A stretch of DNA of 64,000 bases from Paralvinella palmiformis (lineage: Eukaryota; Annelida; Polychaeta; Terebellida; Alvinellidae), in NCBI GenBank assembly GCA_025642065.1, contig JAODUP010001518.1, forward strand, positions 1 through 64,000, read 5' to 3'. Positions within the stretch are counted from its first letter, which is position 1. Every line of letters starts with the position of its first letter. The notes below the pieces were generated by a model. It was not told the origin of the DNA, did not search any database, and saw only the letters and a list, made by a program, of their open reading frames with translations. Shown one piece after another: positions 47,800 through 59,962 of the stretch. A program made the translations under genes and the position numbers.

Positions 47800-50695
47800 C
47801 ATGCACAAAGATAGCTATAATCAGCCCAATAACAAATATAGTTAATAAATCACCATCTCTGGATGTTTCCCAGGAATACTAATAATAATATTCTAAACAA
47901 ATATCTTTCATATTTTACAATTTTGTCTACATATAAGGAGGGGACAGTTACTCATAGTCTAAGCAAATACGTTTTGAATAATTTAACCTTAATTAAAAGC
48001 ACCGACACAGCCTTGTTAGGATGAAAATTATATTATGATGTATACTGATATTGAGATGAGGATGCTGCTGCTGATGACGCTGAAAATAATAATAATAATA
48101 ATAATAATTGTATTTAACTTAGCGCCTTTTTCAACTGAGTTGTTCTAAAGTGCTTTACATTGAAAACATAATTAAAACATGTTAGGGCTTATATAGCACA
48201 AACACATTTTATACATAAATACACAATTAATAGATATTATAAATAAGCTCATTTAAATAAGTGGATTTCAAGAATATTACAAAATATTTCTTTACTGGTT
48301 GCAAATTTAACATAATTGGGCAATTTATTCCGAAAGATTCCTCTCGGTAGCTTGCTGTGTGGCTTTTTGACACCGACAAAAGTGAACACGGCTCAGATCG
48401 CAGCACTTTCATTGATATTTACTTAGTGGAACAGCAACACTGTATCTATGTGATTTGATCCCTAAGGACCTTCAATGTGTGAAATAGGATTTTCTATAGT
48501 GAAATAAAATGTACAGGGAGCGAGTGCAGCTGGAACAAAACTAGTGTTATATATGGTGCAACATAGTTCTGGACGAGAGAAAGAGGGGGGGATAGAGATT
48601 ATATAACAGTACATTGCCCTAGTCGAGTCGAGAAATTATAACGGCTTGGACTAAATTGCATGTTTCAGCATTTATTTACTTAGTAATAAGCCTTATGTTT
48701 ATGGTTTGATAATACCAGGTTAGAAAACTATTATTTCAATCTTTTACTCATTCAATTTCACCATGTTATTGTTAATCCAAGTAGAAATGTTTGTATTACA
48801 AGCTTCAACGGTAGATGAAATTTCATCCCATTTATCACATGAGTGTAAAGTCGTTTATGCTTGAGCAACATCGGCATAACAGCAATGTTTTATGTTAGGC
48901 CACTTAATAATTTCACCAATTGGTTTAGTATACATACTGTAATTCCTTGATCATAAAACGGATCCCTATGATTCCCCAAACTGAAAATGTACATGTGGTT
49001 ATGTTTTATGAATGAATAAAACATATCGAGACTTTTCTACACTGTTAGAGGAAACTTCTAAATGGTTCATTAGTATCCAATCAGTGATTACGTCAAAAAC
49101 TACCTTTACAATAAGTTTTGAGATGAAGGGGAAGTTAGATGGAGAATATCCCCATATCTTCCTTCTCCACCACAGATCCCTTACGCATCGAGGTTAGAGT
49201 GGCTCCTTTCAAACACAACGGCATCGCTGACTCGGCCATTGACCTATTTATAATGATTGTTATCAGTGGAAGAAGATAATCTCAGATTTCTTCAAAAGCT
49301 AAGTAGGCAATGGATCTAAGTAACATGACTTGTTTGGAGACTTGGAGATTATTTCTTTGACCTCAGCTTTAGAAGTTGGTCGATTAATCTCGAACATCTG
49401 TCTATTAAACATATCCGCATCGATAACGACATTGAAAATATTATTTGGAGTATCAGAAGTAATGGTATTCATTCAGAAGTAATTGTTATTTTCATCATCA
49501 ACATAAATGCTGAACTTATCAGCCAGCAAATGTAAACTGTAGAAATTTTACATTTGCATTACTTTTCATCAACTTATTTCTTAATTTGAATAGTCTATGT
49601 TGATCCTTTCAAAATTGTTCTATCTTTGTGGAATGGAAACACTTCTTTTCCTCGAATAATAGTGTATTTATAGAGTTTTCTTTATATTTCAAAGTGTACC
49701 GTTAAATAAGATCTAAACTTATCAGCATACCAAGGAACTTCAGAACAGAACGTATTTATTTTCGAACAAGAATAATAATGGCAATTAGTGATATTTTGGA
49801 CACCTTTGTTATAAACTTCTACAAGCTCATCAATTGGTCCCTCACTCAGGTGTTGAGATTACTGTAAATCCTTCATAAATTCTTGAATATTTTAGCTATG
49901 ATATATTTCTATGTAATCTTTCTTGGTATGCAAACGGGCTTGTCCATATTAATGACGAAATATTATGTATTTGACTCCATCATGACATTATATCAAATCC
50001 ATAAATACACCAGCTTTACACATCGATAAATCTCCCAGAGGTAAATCTTCGAGTTTTTCTTGACAAATATATTAATATCAACGATACTGTCTCATCAATA
50101 TGCCGAACAATCTAATACTATCAACTGTCATATAATTAATAAACTCTTTTCTTATCTGTATAATATCCTGAAGAAATTAAGTAGGACTACGAATATTTCC
50201 CAGTATCTACGATAATACATACTACCAAGTACTTTCCACTTATTTTCTTCGTCAAGATATGATATTTGATACCGATTAACCTTAGACTTTAGTAGCTAAT
50301 TATGATGTAATGATAATTTAATATTGTTTCATTATTGTAATTCTATAACATGCTTCCCATTCATCATATTTATTTAATTTAAACACTCGATAAACTTTAT
50401 AATTGAGTGTGTTCAACAAATGTGCTGAGTACAGTTAACCTCTAGTATAAAAGTGTTTTCTTTTGTAAAATTAACTTAAACCTACCAAAAAGCAGAGACT
50501 GAATAATTATAATTGTACGTCTTATCTAAGAAGTCCATGCTAATAGAATGGAAATTATTTATTCCTGTGTGTTGGAACTCATCAACATTGTTTGTTTCAA
50601 GTTCTATATTTACAATATATTTTGCTGTTAATTTTCAAAATGATAAAGTGAAAATAAACATATAGAAAAAGTAAGGATAGTACGAAACCTAACTT

Positions 50696-50700
<5 letters not shown>
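47800..50700. repeat. Old duplicated segment related to 59080-60450
   Basis: Three islands match in order: 47820-47960 with 59100-59240, 50340-50480 with 59650-59830, and 50540-50690 with 59900-60450. Between them this copy carries the CR1 LINE (48083-49960), while the other has the 28-bp minisatellite. Both copies lie in the 3' flank of a minus-strand GT92 catalytic exon (D and E). Confidence 0.65.
48083..49960 (-). mobile_element. Second CR1-type LINE, degraded
   Basis: Minus strand, ending in an (ATT)n tail at 48083-48110 and a 3' region with the GCGCTTT-like block found in many such elements. Readable pieces in order: CSEVPWYADKFRSYL (about 49740), AEVKEIISKSPNKSCYLDPL (about 49360), GSVL followed by YTKPIGEI (about 48960-48915), CYADVAQ (about 48880, catalytic YADD with Asp changed to Val), STWINNNMVKLNE (about 48760) and the NCPIMLN region (about 48310). 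Many stops. Confidence 0.75.
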
Positions 50701-50727
<27 letters not shown>

Positions 50728-50728
50728 G
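50698..50728. repeat. (TA)n microsatellite
   Basis: Short TA run at the end of the segment homologous to 59080-60450. Confidence 0.92.
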
Positions 50729-51049
50729 CAATAATATTGTGTAATCAGGATAGAATTATGAGAGGGGGGTTCTCATAATTGTTTCAGCTTTCTGATTAAT
50801 TACATTAGGTGGAATCTGATATTACTAGAATCGAATCTATCCTTTATTAAGTACTTTTTATATTTCGCATATCTTGGCTATGATGTCTTTGCCAATAATG
50901 TTCTATTAAAGTTTTATTATCGTTTTCTGCCAGATTGTTACCTTTGTATTGATTTTAGTACATCTGTACCAGATTATGACTAATATTATTGCACACTTCT
51001 TACTTGGGAATTTTTAGGAAAGTATCAGTGAATGTGTATTACTATCCAG

Positions 51050-51188
51050 ATGATTCATTTCTTACTGCCACTTTTGAGAACATGGTAGACAAAATAGGCC
51101 GAGTGACCTCCAAGGGTAATGAAGCGAAGTGAAAAATGAAACATCCTTCAGATATGCTCACGCCGAGATTCGAGCTAAGGTGGTAGTA
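51050..51188 (-). mobile_element. tRNA-derived SINE, copy 9 (truncated)
   Basis: Minus-strand copy missing the 5' tRNA-like head beyond the B-box region: sequence stops after GGTGGTAGTA. Lies in the 3' flank of GT92 copy D. Confidence 0.78.
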
Positions 51189-51378
51189 TTTACTCTCAAA
51201 ATATTCAAACTGTCAAACTCCATGCCATGTTAGCATAGACCAATTAACGAGATACTAAAAAATAACAAGCAGTGGTAACAACAAGAGATTGTAAAGGGAA
51301 CAACAATAGAACTAATGTATTTATCCACTCAGTTTCAATTACATCTTTAAATACTTATTTCAATAAAATTGACTACCC

Positions 51379-54300
51379 CTAAGTTATAGAAGTTTCTGTT
51401 TTGACATGTTTTACACGTTGCATCAGTTCTAATTTATATTTAGTCATTGTATCATCTTGAACTGTTTCATTATTCACATTAGTCTGCTTATAATGGTGTA
51501 AAGCTCCGATTTCTGGCGGCATGATACATGTAATATTTCCACTTCCTTCAGTCACTGTGTGTACAGATGCCTTGGTTGTAAGAAATGTAGTATCAGCTAT
51601 ATATTTACTATTCTCACTGAATATTTTGATGAAGGTTTGTCGAATCCTAACATCTTGTGTTATAAGAGTTGTATTCTCAATGCTGGGATATCTCTTGATA
51701 AACCATAGTTGTCTAGCGCCGTATGAATGTGGATGAAGGGGACAGTTTAGATGATCTATCATATCCGACCATGTCTTATCTGTTGATGCACGTGGAACTA
51801 TTAATTCATCCATATCAATAAAAACAATATATTTGGAATAATGTTGTAACCTGTACTGACAATCTACTATCATAATTGGCTGTAAATTATATCGTATTGT
51901 TGTGGAACGGTTGGCAGGTGGCCAAAATCTCAAATCCCAAGGTAGTACTTCCAAAAGTCCAATTCGTTTGTAATAGTTTATATACGGTTTTAAATATAAT
52001 GGAATACTCAAATTATGAATAAGTATTTTTTGGGCACCAAATATTATATTTGATTCCATCCATTCAATAAACCAATCTGTTGATATTCTACCAAAGAATG
52101 GTCCTTCTAAACAAACAGTAAAATTGTAGCGTTGTCCTTGCTTGAAGTTCTGGTGAAGACTCATAGAATTATTCAGCACTTGATGGAGTTTACTAGTTAA
52201 TTGGACAACTGTATTTGATAAAGCATATGGGGATATGTTGAAGTGACAGATGAATTCTGCATTTCGACCCCTGGAACACAAAATGTAAAACAGAGATAAG
52301 CTATTAGATAGAAACAGTATGTTAGTAATACCAAGCATTTTAATTAAGGATATACAAAATGTGATCCCTTAGTCCATTCGATATACTATAAGGATTTGGA
52401 CTAGATGCTTACTTGCATAATTCCAAATTGCCCAAAAAGAATTTAATGCACTAATTATTTTCCTAGAAGGGTTTATCAGCTAATTAATTTGCTTCTCTTC
52501 CTACATAAAACTAAAATATATTCCAGAAATTTAAATTTATATCATCATCAGCCTCTTTACCATTGTGAAAAATTAATAATCAAAGTAGTTATTATTATAC
52601 ATGATAAAGTTGTTATTAGCTATGAATTCAAATATAATATTAAACTAGTCTCGATATGAAATCCTTGTAATTACTGATGTGTCCACAATTATTGAATAAC
52701 CATATTCATTGATGATTTGAATCCAGCAATTAGGTTAATTTGTGTTGGAACTAATCAGTTTTGTCTTTGTTTTTTATCCCAAAATAAGAATAAGACAATT
52801 ATCGGTTGTCGTGAAATAATCATTGGTTATACATACTCGATACTAACTCAGAAATGAACCTAAATGAATTACTGTGATGACAAAATCATAATGTGTATGT
52901 TATGAATCACAGATACAGATATAATCGTTACTTGGAGTACTCTTATTAATAATAATATCAATAATACAAATAATAGAAATCTATTATTACGAGGATTAGC
53001 AAGATGAAGCATATTACTGAATGATGTCTAGTTTTATTTCACAACAGGTAATCATTTACGAAAAACTAATACCTTAATGTGTTACATATATCACGTTAGA
53101 TCTTCCTTAATGTAGACGAACAAATTGTGGATTTTAGCAGATCCCTTTCATTTGAACAACGATATTTATGTCAAAGGTAATGATAACCATTTATCAAATG
53201 TGAACAACTTAAAGGTCATGAACATAACCTATCCTCTAAAAAACAGTAATTATAAATATTTTAAGAAAATTTAACTGTTACTAAAGTCGTTCATTGATAT
53301 AAGTTTAAAATGCGTATTGTATATTATTAATATAATTGTAATTGTAATTAGTATAATTGTAGTTGTTTAGATATAACTATTTTCTACTTCTATCATTTTA
53401 TTTGTAATTATCATACTACTTAAATTAATTTTGAAATTAGATTGTAGTAGATATTAGAAAAACAGATTTTATTAGGATAGTTTAATATTATATATTTGTC
53501 TTTATTGTTTAATACATTTCGTTGCCTTACATCCTTATTTGATTAACAACCGGACGTATATAAAATGTACCTGGACATGTAAATTGGTTGTATTTATCTA
53601 AATAATGTAAAAAAGAAGTTTCATTCCACTATCAATATCAATGTATTTCGAACGAAAAATGTTTTTTGATTATGTCTTAGTAAACGTTTTCATAAATATT
53701 TATTCTTGAAGAGCTCTTCTTATCAAGGACTATTCTTATTACTGGTATGTTGGTGTATTCTGGGATAATAATTTGACAATTATCGGGATCAAGTGGTCGT
53801 GGAATAATTGGTTTGTTTTACATACTCAATACCAACTCAGATATGATAAGTTACTATCAGGACAAAATCGTAATTTGTATGTTATGAAGCACATATATGA
53901 TCATTACTTGTAGTCCTATTATTAATAATAACATTAATAATACAAATAATAGAAACCTATTATTATGATGATCAGTAAGATTGGCAAATTAGTAAATGAT
54001 GTCTGGTTTTATTTCACAACAGATTATCTTTTATTAAAAACTAATATCTTAATGTGATGCATATATCAGGTTAGGTCTTCCATTAATTATTTGTATTCGA
54101 ATATACTATTGTAGAGTCTTCTAATGTAGGTGAACTAATAATGAAACCTAACAGATATCCTTCCAATTTGACTATGATATTTGTGTCAAAGGTAATGATA
54201 ACCATTTATTAAATAGGTTATGAACATTATCGATCCAGAGATGTTTGTGTACGTGATGAAAACACAAAATTATTATTCACTCTTTTAAAGTAAAAATGGT

Positions 54301-55577
54301 TATTAAAATATTAAGGAGAAAATGTAATTGTTAGTAAAGTTACATAATTGAAACGGGTGTAAATTGCTTATTGTTGTTGATGATCATGATGATTTACGGC
54401 CACTTTTGTGCACATGTTAGGCTAAATAGACCGAGCGACCTCCAAAGGTAATGAAGTGAACCTAAAGATGAAACACCCTTGAGATATGCCGATGGGGAGA
54501 TTTGAACACGGGTGGCACTGATCTGTGGTCCAACACGCTACCAATAGATCACGGAGGCGCCCAAATTGATTATTGTGTATTATAAATATAATTGTATGTA
54601 GTTGTTTAGATATAACTATTTTCTACTTCTATCATTTTATTTCTAATTAGCATATTAGTTCAATTACATTTGAAATTAGATTACAGTAGATATAGGAAAT
54701 GATTTTGTTAAGATAGTTTAATAATATTTTTTATATTTTTATTATTTAATACATTTCTTAGCCTTATATCATTATTTAATTAACTAGAGAACCTACATAA
54801 AGAATTGATCTGGAGATTTAAATTACTTGCACTACTCTAAATAATGCCATAAACAATATTATTGGTTAAACTATCAATATTATTGTAATTCAAATGAGAA
54901 ATATTTTTATTATGTATTAATAAACGTGTTAATTAACATTTATTCTTGAGGAGTTTATTCTTATTACTAATATATATTTCGCTTTTTTTTTCTATATAAC
55001 ATGTAGAATTCATAATATTTTTTATAATATAAAGAAAACTATAATAACAATACTTATTCCGATTAAGAATAGGATGATGTATGTATACTTACTCAAAATC
55101 TTCCCAAGCAAAGTCTGGATCTATAATCCTAGTAACTTTTGTAGTGTCTACAATTACAGATTGACTATCTTCACTGACAATCCAAATTTTGCAGTAAAGT
55201 TGACTTCTGTTAGGATTAATCAAATCCTTCTTTGTTATTGATCCTAAAATGTGGATGATTGATTCATTTCTTGACCACGGATCCAGATGAGCGGAATAGA
55301 CAAAGACCTTCTTCGGGATAACAATTTGCCAATTATCTGGCTCCAGGGGTCGTGGAAACTTCACTGTCATTGCTGGAGCATGAATAATCCGCTTATTTTG
55401 TAGATGTGATGCAATCTCAGATATGATTCTGAATGAATTATTGTTGTGAAAGGTCATAATTTGTGTGTCATGAATCACATATATCATCGTTATCCGTATT
55501 AATATTATGGATATTAATGATATCAAGCATAGGTATAACAGAAACCTATATTTCTGATGATAGGCAAGGTGAGGCAT
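51379..55577 (-). CDS. GT92 glycosyltransferase, copy D (intact, two exons: 55577-55093 and 52270-51379)
   Basis: Inverted paralogue of copy C with the same architecture and exactly the same length: exon 1 of 485 nt and exon 2 of 892 nt, 458 residues, phase-2 intron with GTAAGT donor and TTCCAG acceptor. Exon 1 encodes MPHLAYHQ, a hydrophobic anchor (about residues 9-33) and the stem. Exon 2 has CLEGPFFGRIS, the DMDE motif in IDMDELIVPR and GARQLWF. The catalytic core is almost identical to copy C, but the first 30 residues of exon 2 and the last 90 residues diverge clearly, so the two enzymes may differ in acceptor use. The intron (52271-55092) carries one SINE in the same relative orientation as in A-C, and two decayed exon-1-like segments. 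Presumed Golgi lumenal enzyme; the acceptor cannot be deduced. Confidence 0.87.
52770..53010 (-). pseudogene. Exon-1-like relic 2 inside the intron of GT92 copy D
   Basis: A further, more diverged first-exon-like segment about 1 kb downstream of relic 1. It keeps the order anchor-like region (about 52930-53000), ISELVSSM-like reading and a segment equivalent to the DNWQI region near 52790. It is flanked by the same GAAATAAAAC-type sequence that precedes relic 1. No counterpart was recognised in copies A-C. No open frame. Confidence 0.6.
53720..53985 (-). pseudogene. Exon-1-like relic 1 inside the intron of GT92 copy D
   Basis: Minus-strand counterpart of the intronic exon-1 relic of copies A-C. 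The DPDN-to-IIILS region is at about 53760-53810 and the anchor-like region at about 53900-53985. It lies about 1.57 kb downstream of the true exon 1. Decayed. Confidence 0.72.
54378..54562 (-). mobile_element. tRNA-derived SINE, copy 10 (in the GT92 D intron)
   Basis: Minus-strand SINE at the same place and relative orientation in the intron as in copies A-C, confirming that the inverted copy D derives from the same ancestral gene. Confidence 0.87.
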
Positions 55578-55930
55578 ATTCCTAAATTATGTTGTCTTTG
55601 TTAATTTCTTCACAACAGATTGTAATTTGTGGGAAACTAATGTATCACAGATATCCGTTCAAACCTATAGAAATATAGGCGAATGGTATCAGCCACCCGC
55701 TTTTATTGTTTATAATTATTTTGACTGGCAGCTGACTTTGATTGATCTCGCCGTGATTCTATATGTTCATTGATTTTGAAAATAACACGCATATTTACAT
55801 ATACACCCACCAACACACACACACACATTCACAGTATCGGAGATCTGCCTGAAATTTACTATTCTTGATATTGGGACAAATAGATCAAATGGATAGGTGC
55901 TTTAATTTAGATCCCACCACACCTAACTGC
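55578..55930 (-). promoter_or_regulatory. Upstream region of GT92 copy D
   Basis: Minus-strand counterpart of the region before copy C, including the TATA-like CCTATATTTCTATAGG (one base changed) and an AC-rich tract at about 55800-55830. A much decayed version is visible at 58900-59100 on the minus strand with no gene attached. Confidence 0.35.
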
Positions 55931-55989
55931 ATATACTTAGGGACGCTAAATTAGGCATGAATGAACGTTCACTTAGTGATGAACGGAAA

Positions 55990-56640
55990 CGTATGAGGAT
56001 TAGCTGTTAGGTTCGAGTAATTCATAGTATTTACTCAGGTTTCAGATGATATTTCGTCCTAGTCCAGTAATAATCGATTGTGCAATATTACAATATGTGT
56101 TTTATAGCTAAATCACTTCACTGCTTCCATATGGAATTGGTGTACATTGTCTGACGTTGTCACCAAACTGTAATGCTGGTTAACACATCGAGGGCCTAAA
56201 AAGGCTTAACGTTTCACTCAGGTTAGAGAACAACTTGCGACTCTAGACTAGTCAGACATCTAACGATAGGGTTCGTATAGGTAGGATATGTTTAGTTATT
56301 CGAACCCAGAATATAGCTGAGGTCAGCATATGTAGTGTCGAAATGTTATATATATAGTGTACCTTTGGACCAAAGAAATTTCTGTTGAATGTAAGCTGTG
56401 GTGTCAAAGTAGTTACAACATTGACCCAGTCACACGTGTTGTTTTGCATGCTTCTGTGAATTAGCTGATCCCCACAGGCTGATTAGTATCCCAGACACAT
56501 GTATCGACCTACGTATATATGTACCGATATATGGAGGTGTAGAACATTTTATATTTAGATTAATGTATGTCCAGTTTTATTTATATTTAGATTGATGGAG
56601 GTAGATTGCCTAAAGTCTGTTTAGATAGGTTGATGTTCTG
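55990..56640 (-). repeat. Unit B, inverted and diverged copy upstream of GT92 D
   Basis: Reverse complement is similar to 1380-2060: CAGCCTGTGGGGATCAGCTA near 56470 against the GTGGGAACCAGCTAATTCGC region, and GTTAGAGAACAACTT near 56225 against the AAGTTCTTCTCTAACC region. Its position upstream of copy D parallels unit B upstream of copies B and C. Confidence 0.65.
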
Positions 56641-57482
56641 GGTCTGTGCCTTTCTATATATATATCGTAAAAACACACATACACACACACGCGCATATAT
56701 ACACACATAGGCACAGAGAGACACAGGAGTACACACATACAGAAGGAATGCTACCGTTCTTGTGGCATATCAGTACTTCTACTGTTCCAAGCTCTAAACA
56801 TTCTCTACTGTCATTCTTAACTAAATGCCCCAAGGCTTTGTCAATAATCATTTAGAATGCGAGTCAGGCTCGACCGGAAACTCTCAATAGAGTTTATGTT
56901 TGGAAATATAGCCAGCCTATGTGCACAATTTCTTAATTTTATTCAGAGCAATCCTAATAACCTTATCCTTTGTGATAGTTGCATTATCATGTGTCAGCAA
57001 GGTGTAAGGAGATAACTAAAATACTGGTAGAGAAATGTCGACTGCCCATCTATCTATACTTAGTTATATTTATTTGTATTTTGCATGCATCAATCCAGTA
57101 AAGGTTACGCATACAGGTAGAAAACACGATAGCTGTATTTTCTGCAGAATATATTCAGTTGTAAAGAATATAGCACCAATGCGACTGTGTTGTAGTAGAA
57201 AGAACACTAAAATCTATAAAAATAACATATTTCAGTTATAAGCTTATTTTTTCTATTGAATAATATTATTCATTTCAGGGGATAAATAGTAGACCGCTGC
57301 AAAACAAAATCAATTAGCAAACGAATTTATCTACAATTCAATATTTCAAATTCATAACATAATCGGAGGTAGATCGACAGCTGCAATAATTGATTAAGAA
57401 TGATTTGATCTATCAAATGATTATATAAAATCCAAATATCACGCGTAACGAGGCCCACATTATTTGTTGATTAATGTTTATT

Positions 57483-57521
<39 letters not shown>

Positions 57522-58456
57522 ATTTAGTATTTTGAATAAGCAATATGACTGTAAGATAAACTTCAGTTACAGCCCATATCGGATTTTTTCAAGGATTAAC
57601 ACAACTGAATAATATTTGTAATCCAAAGAAGGCGCAAGTAGATTATTTTTAGCAGAATTACCTTTGAACCATTTCATAATAATTTTAAACAAGTCTTTAT
57701 ACTTTCAAAGTGAAAGGCCGCCAGAAAATAAACGATTTGTACTCTGCTGAAAATGATGCAAATTATAGCTGGCCCCTTATTTATTTAGAAAGACAAACTG
57801 TTTATGGAAAGATGCTACATTAACAAATAGCAACACGCTTCCAGTAATAACTCTCATTTCCTGAAGAATATCCTTTACCATATGATATATCATATATTAG
57901 TTTGGTGATGTAGTAATTATGATGATATAGGCTAAATCAACAAAAAAACTTATTTTCTACCATGAATGTATGTATGTAAAATACTGGATATATTAAGTGA
58001 TGGGGCTGATGCGTCTTCTGTTTATATTAACACATGCAACATGTGCTTAGGCAGAATATCTGTTTTACCATCATTTATTTTTTCTTGTGTTCTTCATTTA
58101 TTCTAGATTCGACTGATCATCGAACAAGCTATTTCTCACAAACCACATCAAAGTACTAGCAAGCAAGCACACACTTACAAATGAACACAACAATATATTA
58201 ACAAACTATATATATATATGTGAGAATTATACCGTCAAACTGACTCAAAAGTGCTTGGCCAATAATAACCAAGTGTTATGTAGATCATGAAGTATTTAAT
58301 GTTATGACCATTGTTTTTATATAGGCATTTATTATTATGTCACCAGACCTTGGTAATTACAATCATCCAAGCAATGTGTAATATATATCGTATATCATAA
58401 TGCCGATACTGACAAGAACTAAATATAAATCTTAACCATGAATATACTGGCAAACT
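56641..58456. other. No gene recognised
   Basis: AC-rich tract at 56675-56740, a TA run, and the old duplicate of 43800-44480. No coding region supported. Confidence 0.55.
57489..57519. repeat. (TA)n microsatellite
   Basis: Short TA run in otherwise empty sequence. Confidence 0.92.
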
Positions 58457-58668
58457 TCAGATGATGATTATACGGGCGCCTCCGTGGTTATGGGATAGCG
58501 TGTTGGACCACAGATCGCAACCACCCGTGTTCGAATCTCGGCGTGGGCATATCTGAAGGTTGTTTCATCATTGAACAAGCTTCATTACATTTGGAGGTCT
58601 CTCGGCCCATTTAGCCTACCATGTGCACAAAAATGGCCGTAAAACATCAATCATCAGATGATGATTAT
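58457..58668 (+). mobile_element. tRNA-derived SINE, copy 11, with target-site duplication
   Basis: SINE body 58472-58653, flanked by perfect 15-bp direct repeats TCAGATGATGATTAT at 58457-58471 and 58654-58668. B-box GTTCGAATC is intact and the A-box has lost bases. The clean target-site duplication proves retroposition and gives a full-length size of about 182 bp. Confidence 0.92.
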
Positions 58669-58899
58669 CAAGTTCCCAAGCCGTAGCTTTATGATGCAGT
58701 ATTGTGATAGTAATATTACAGATGAGTTCCATTTCCTTTCTATGCAATAGATTTTAGGCAAAAGATATGAACGTGAAATAATAGTTTGGTATTTTAAAAA
58801 TCAATTTAATCATTAGATAAAATTCTGTTATAGGCCATACCAGATATTTGTATCGGAATATACAAAAGCCATCTCCTTTATTATCTTCAGCACAGATTA

Positions 58900-59100
58900 C
58901 CTTTTAACTCTTGGGTGAATATTGTACAATCAATAAATATAGGCCATAGGTATCAGCCGCCCACTTATTATTGTGTATAATTATTTGATGATTTGTTGAA
59001 TGGCAGCTGACTTTTATCGACTATTTGAAATTTTTACTAAAACACGCACGAACGCACCAGCAAGAAGACATACACACGTATGTACCAGCACACACCCACA
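58900..59100 (-). pseudogene. Orphan GT92 upstream fragment
   Basis: Minus-strand sequence clearly related to the 5' flank of copies B-D, with the same order: AC-rich tract, GGCAGC, ataattat, CAGCC near GGCTGATACC, ATAGGC. No first exon follows; at lower coordinates there is only a SINE and non-coding sequence. It marks another lost copy of the GT92 locus. Confidence 0.55.
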
Positions 59101-59857
59101 AATATAGTTATAATAAATCCAGTTACAAATAAAGTTAATAAACTATTATCTTCGGGTGGTTTCCAAGATCCTTGTAAAAGCAGTAATTAAACAAAACATT
59201 TTGGATGGTAATATTCTAAGCAGATCTGTTTTAAATTAGGTTTTGGGTGAACATTATATTTTAATATCGGTTGATCAAGATATGTTCGGTTTACAATTTA
59301 AAGTATTTAAATGATTGGTATTCACATCTTCTTAAAATAGAGTAATAAATTACATTTCTCTTCTTCCTGACAAAATTGAGAACATTTCATTGCTGATAAT
59401 CATTTATGGTTGACACAAAATTAAATGATCATAAGCAAGTATTATCTATTGAATTTTTCCCTATGAGGTCAAATATTCAAATACAACACCTTTACATATC
59501 GGCAAATCTTTCATTATTTCTGATGTGCAATTAAATATTCTAGGGATAACATCAATTAAAGTGTCTCATAAAAAGTAATGAACTGCTTACTACCATCAAC
59601 TGTCTAATGTAATCCCATTAGAACACCAAATATTTTTGTAAGGATAATTTAATAATGTTACATTATTTTATTTGTATAACATGCTTCTCTTGTATAACGT
59701 TTATTTAATTTAAAAGATAAGCTTTCTAAAAGAAACTCGATAATCGTGTTAATTAACCTGTTTTAATAGAAGTACGGGATAAATTTAGGCTCCAGTATAA
59801 ACCTATTTTTCTTTTGTAAAATAGGCTCTCATAAGTCAATGCATATGATCCAAAAAT

Positions 59858-59881
59858 TATATATATATATATATATATATT
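59858..59881. repeat. (TA)n microsatellite
   Basis: Short TA run about 80 bp before the 28-bp minisatellite. Confidence 0.9.
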
Positions 59882-59962
59882 TAATTTACTAAAAACTAAG
59901 TATGAATGCCATGCTAATAAAATGGAATTTAGCTATTTCTGTGTGTCTGAAATCAGGAGGAT

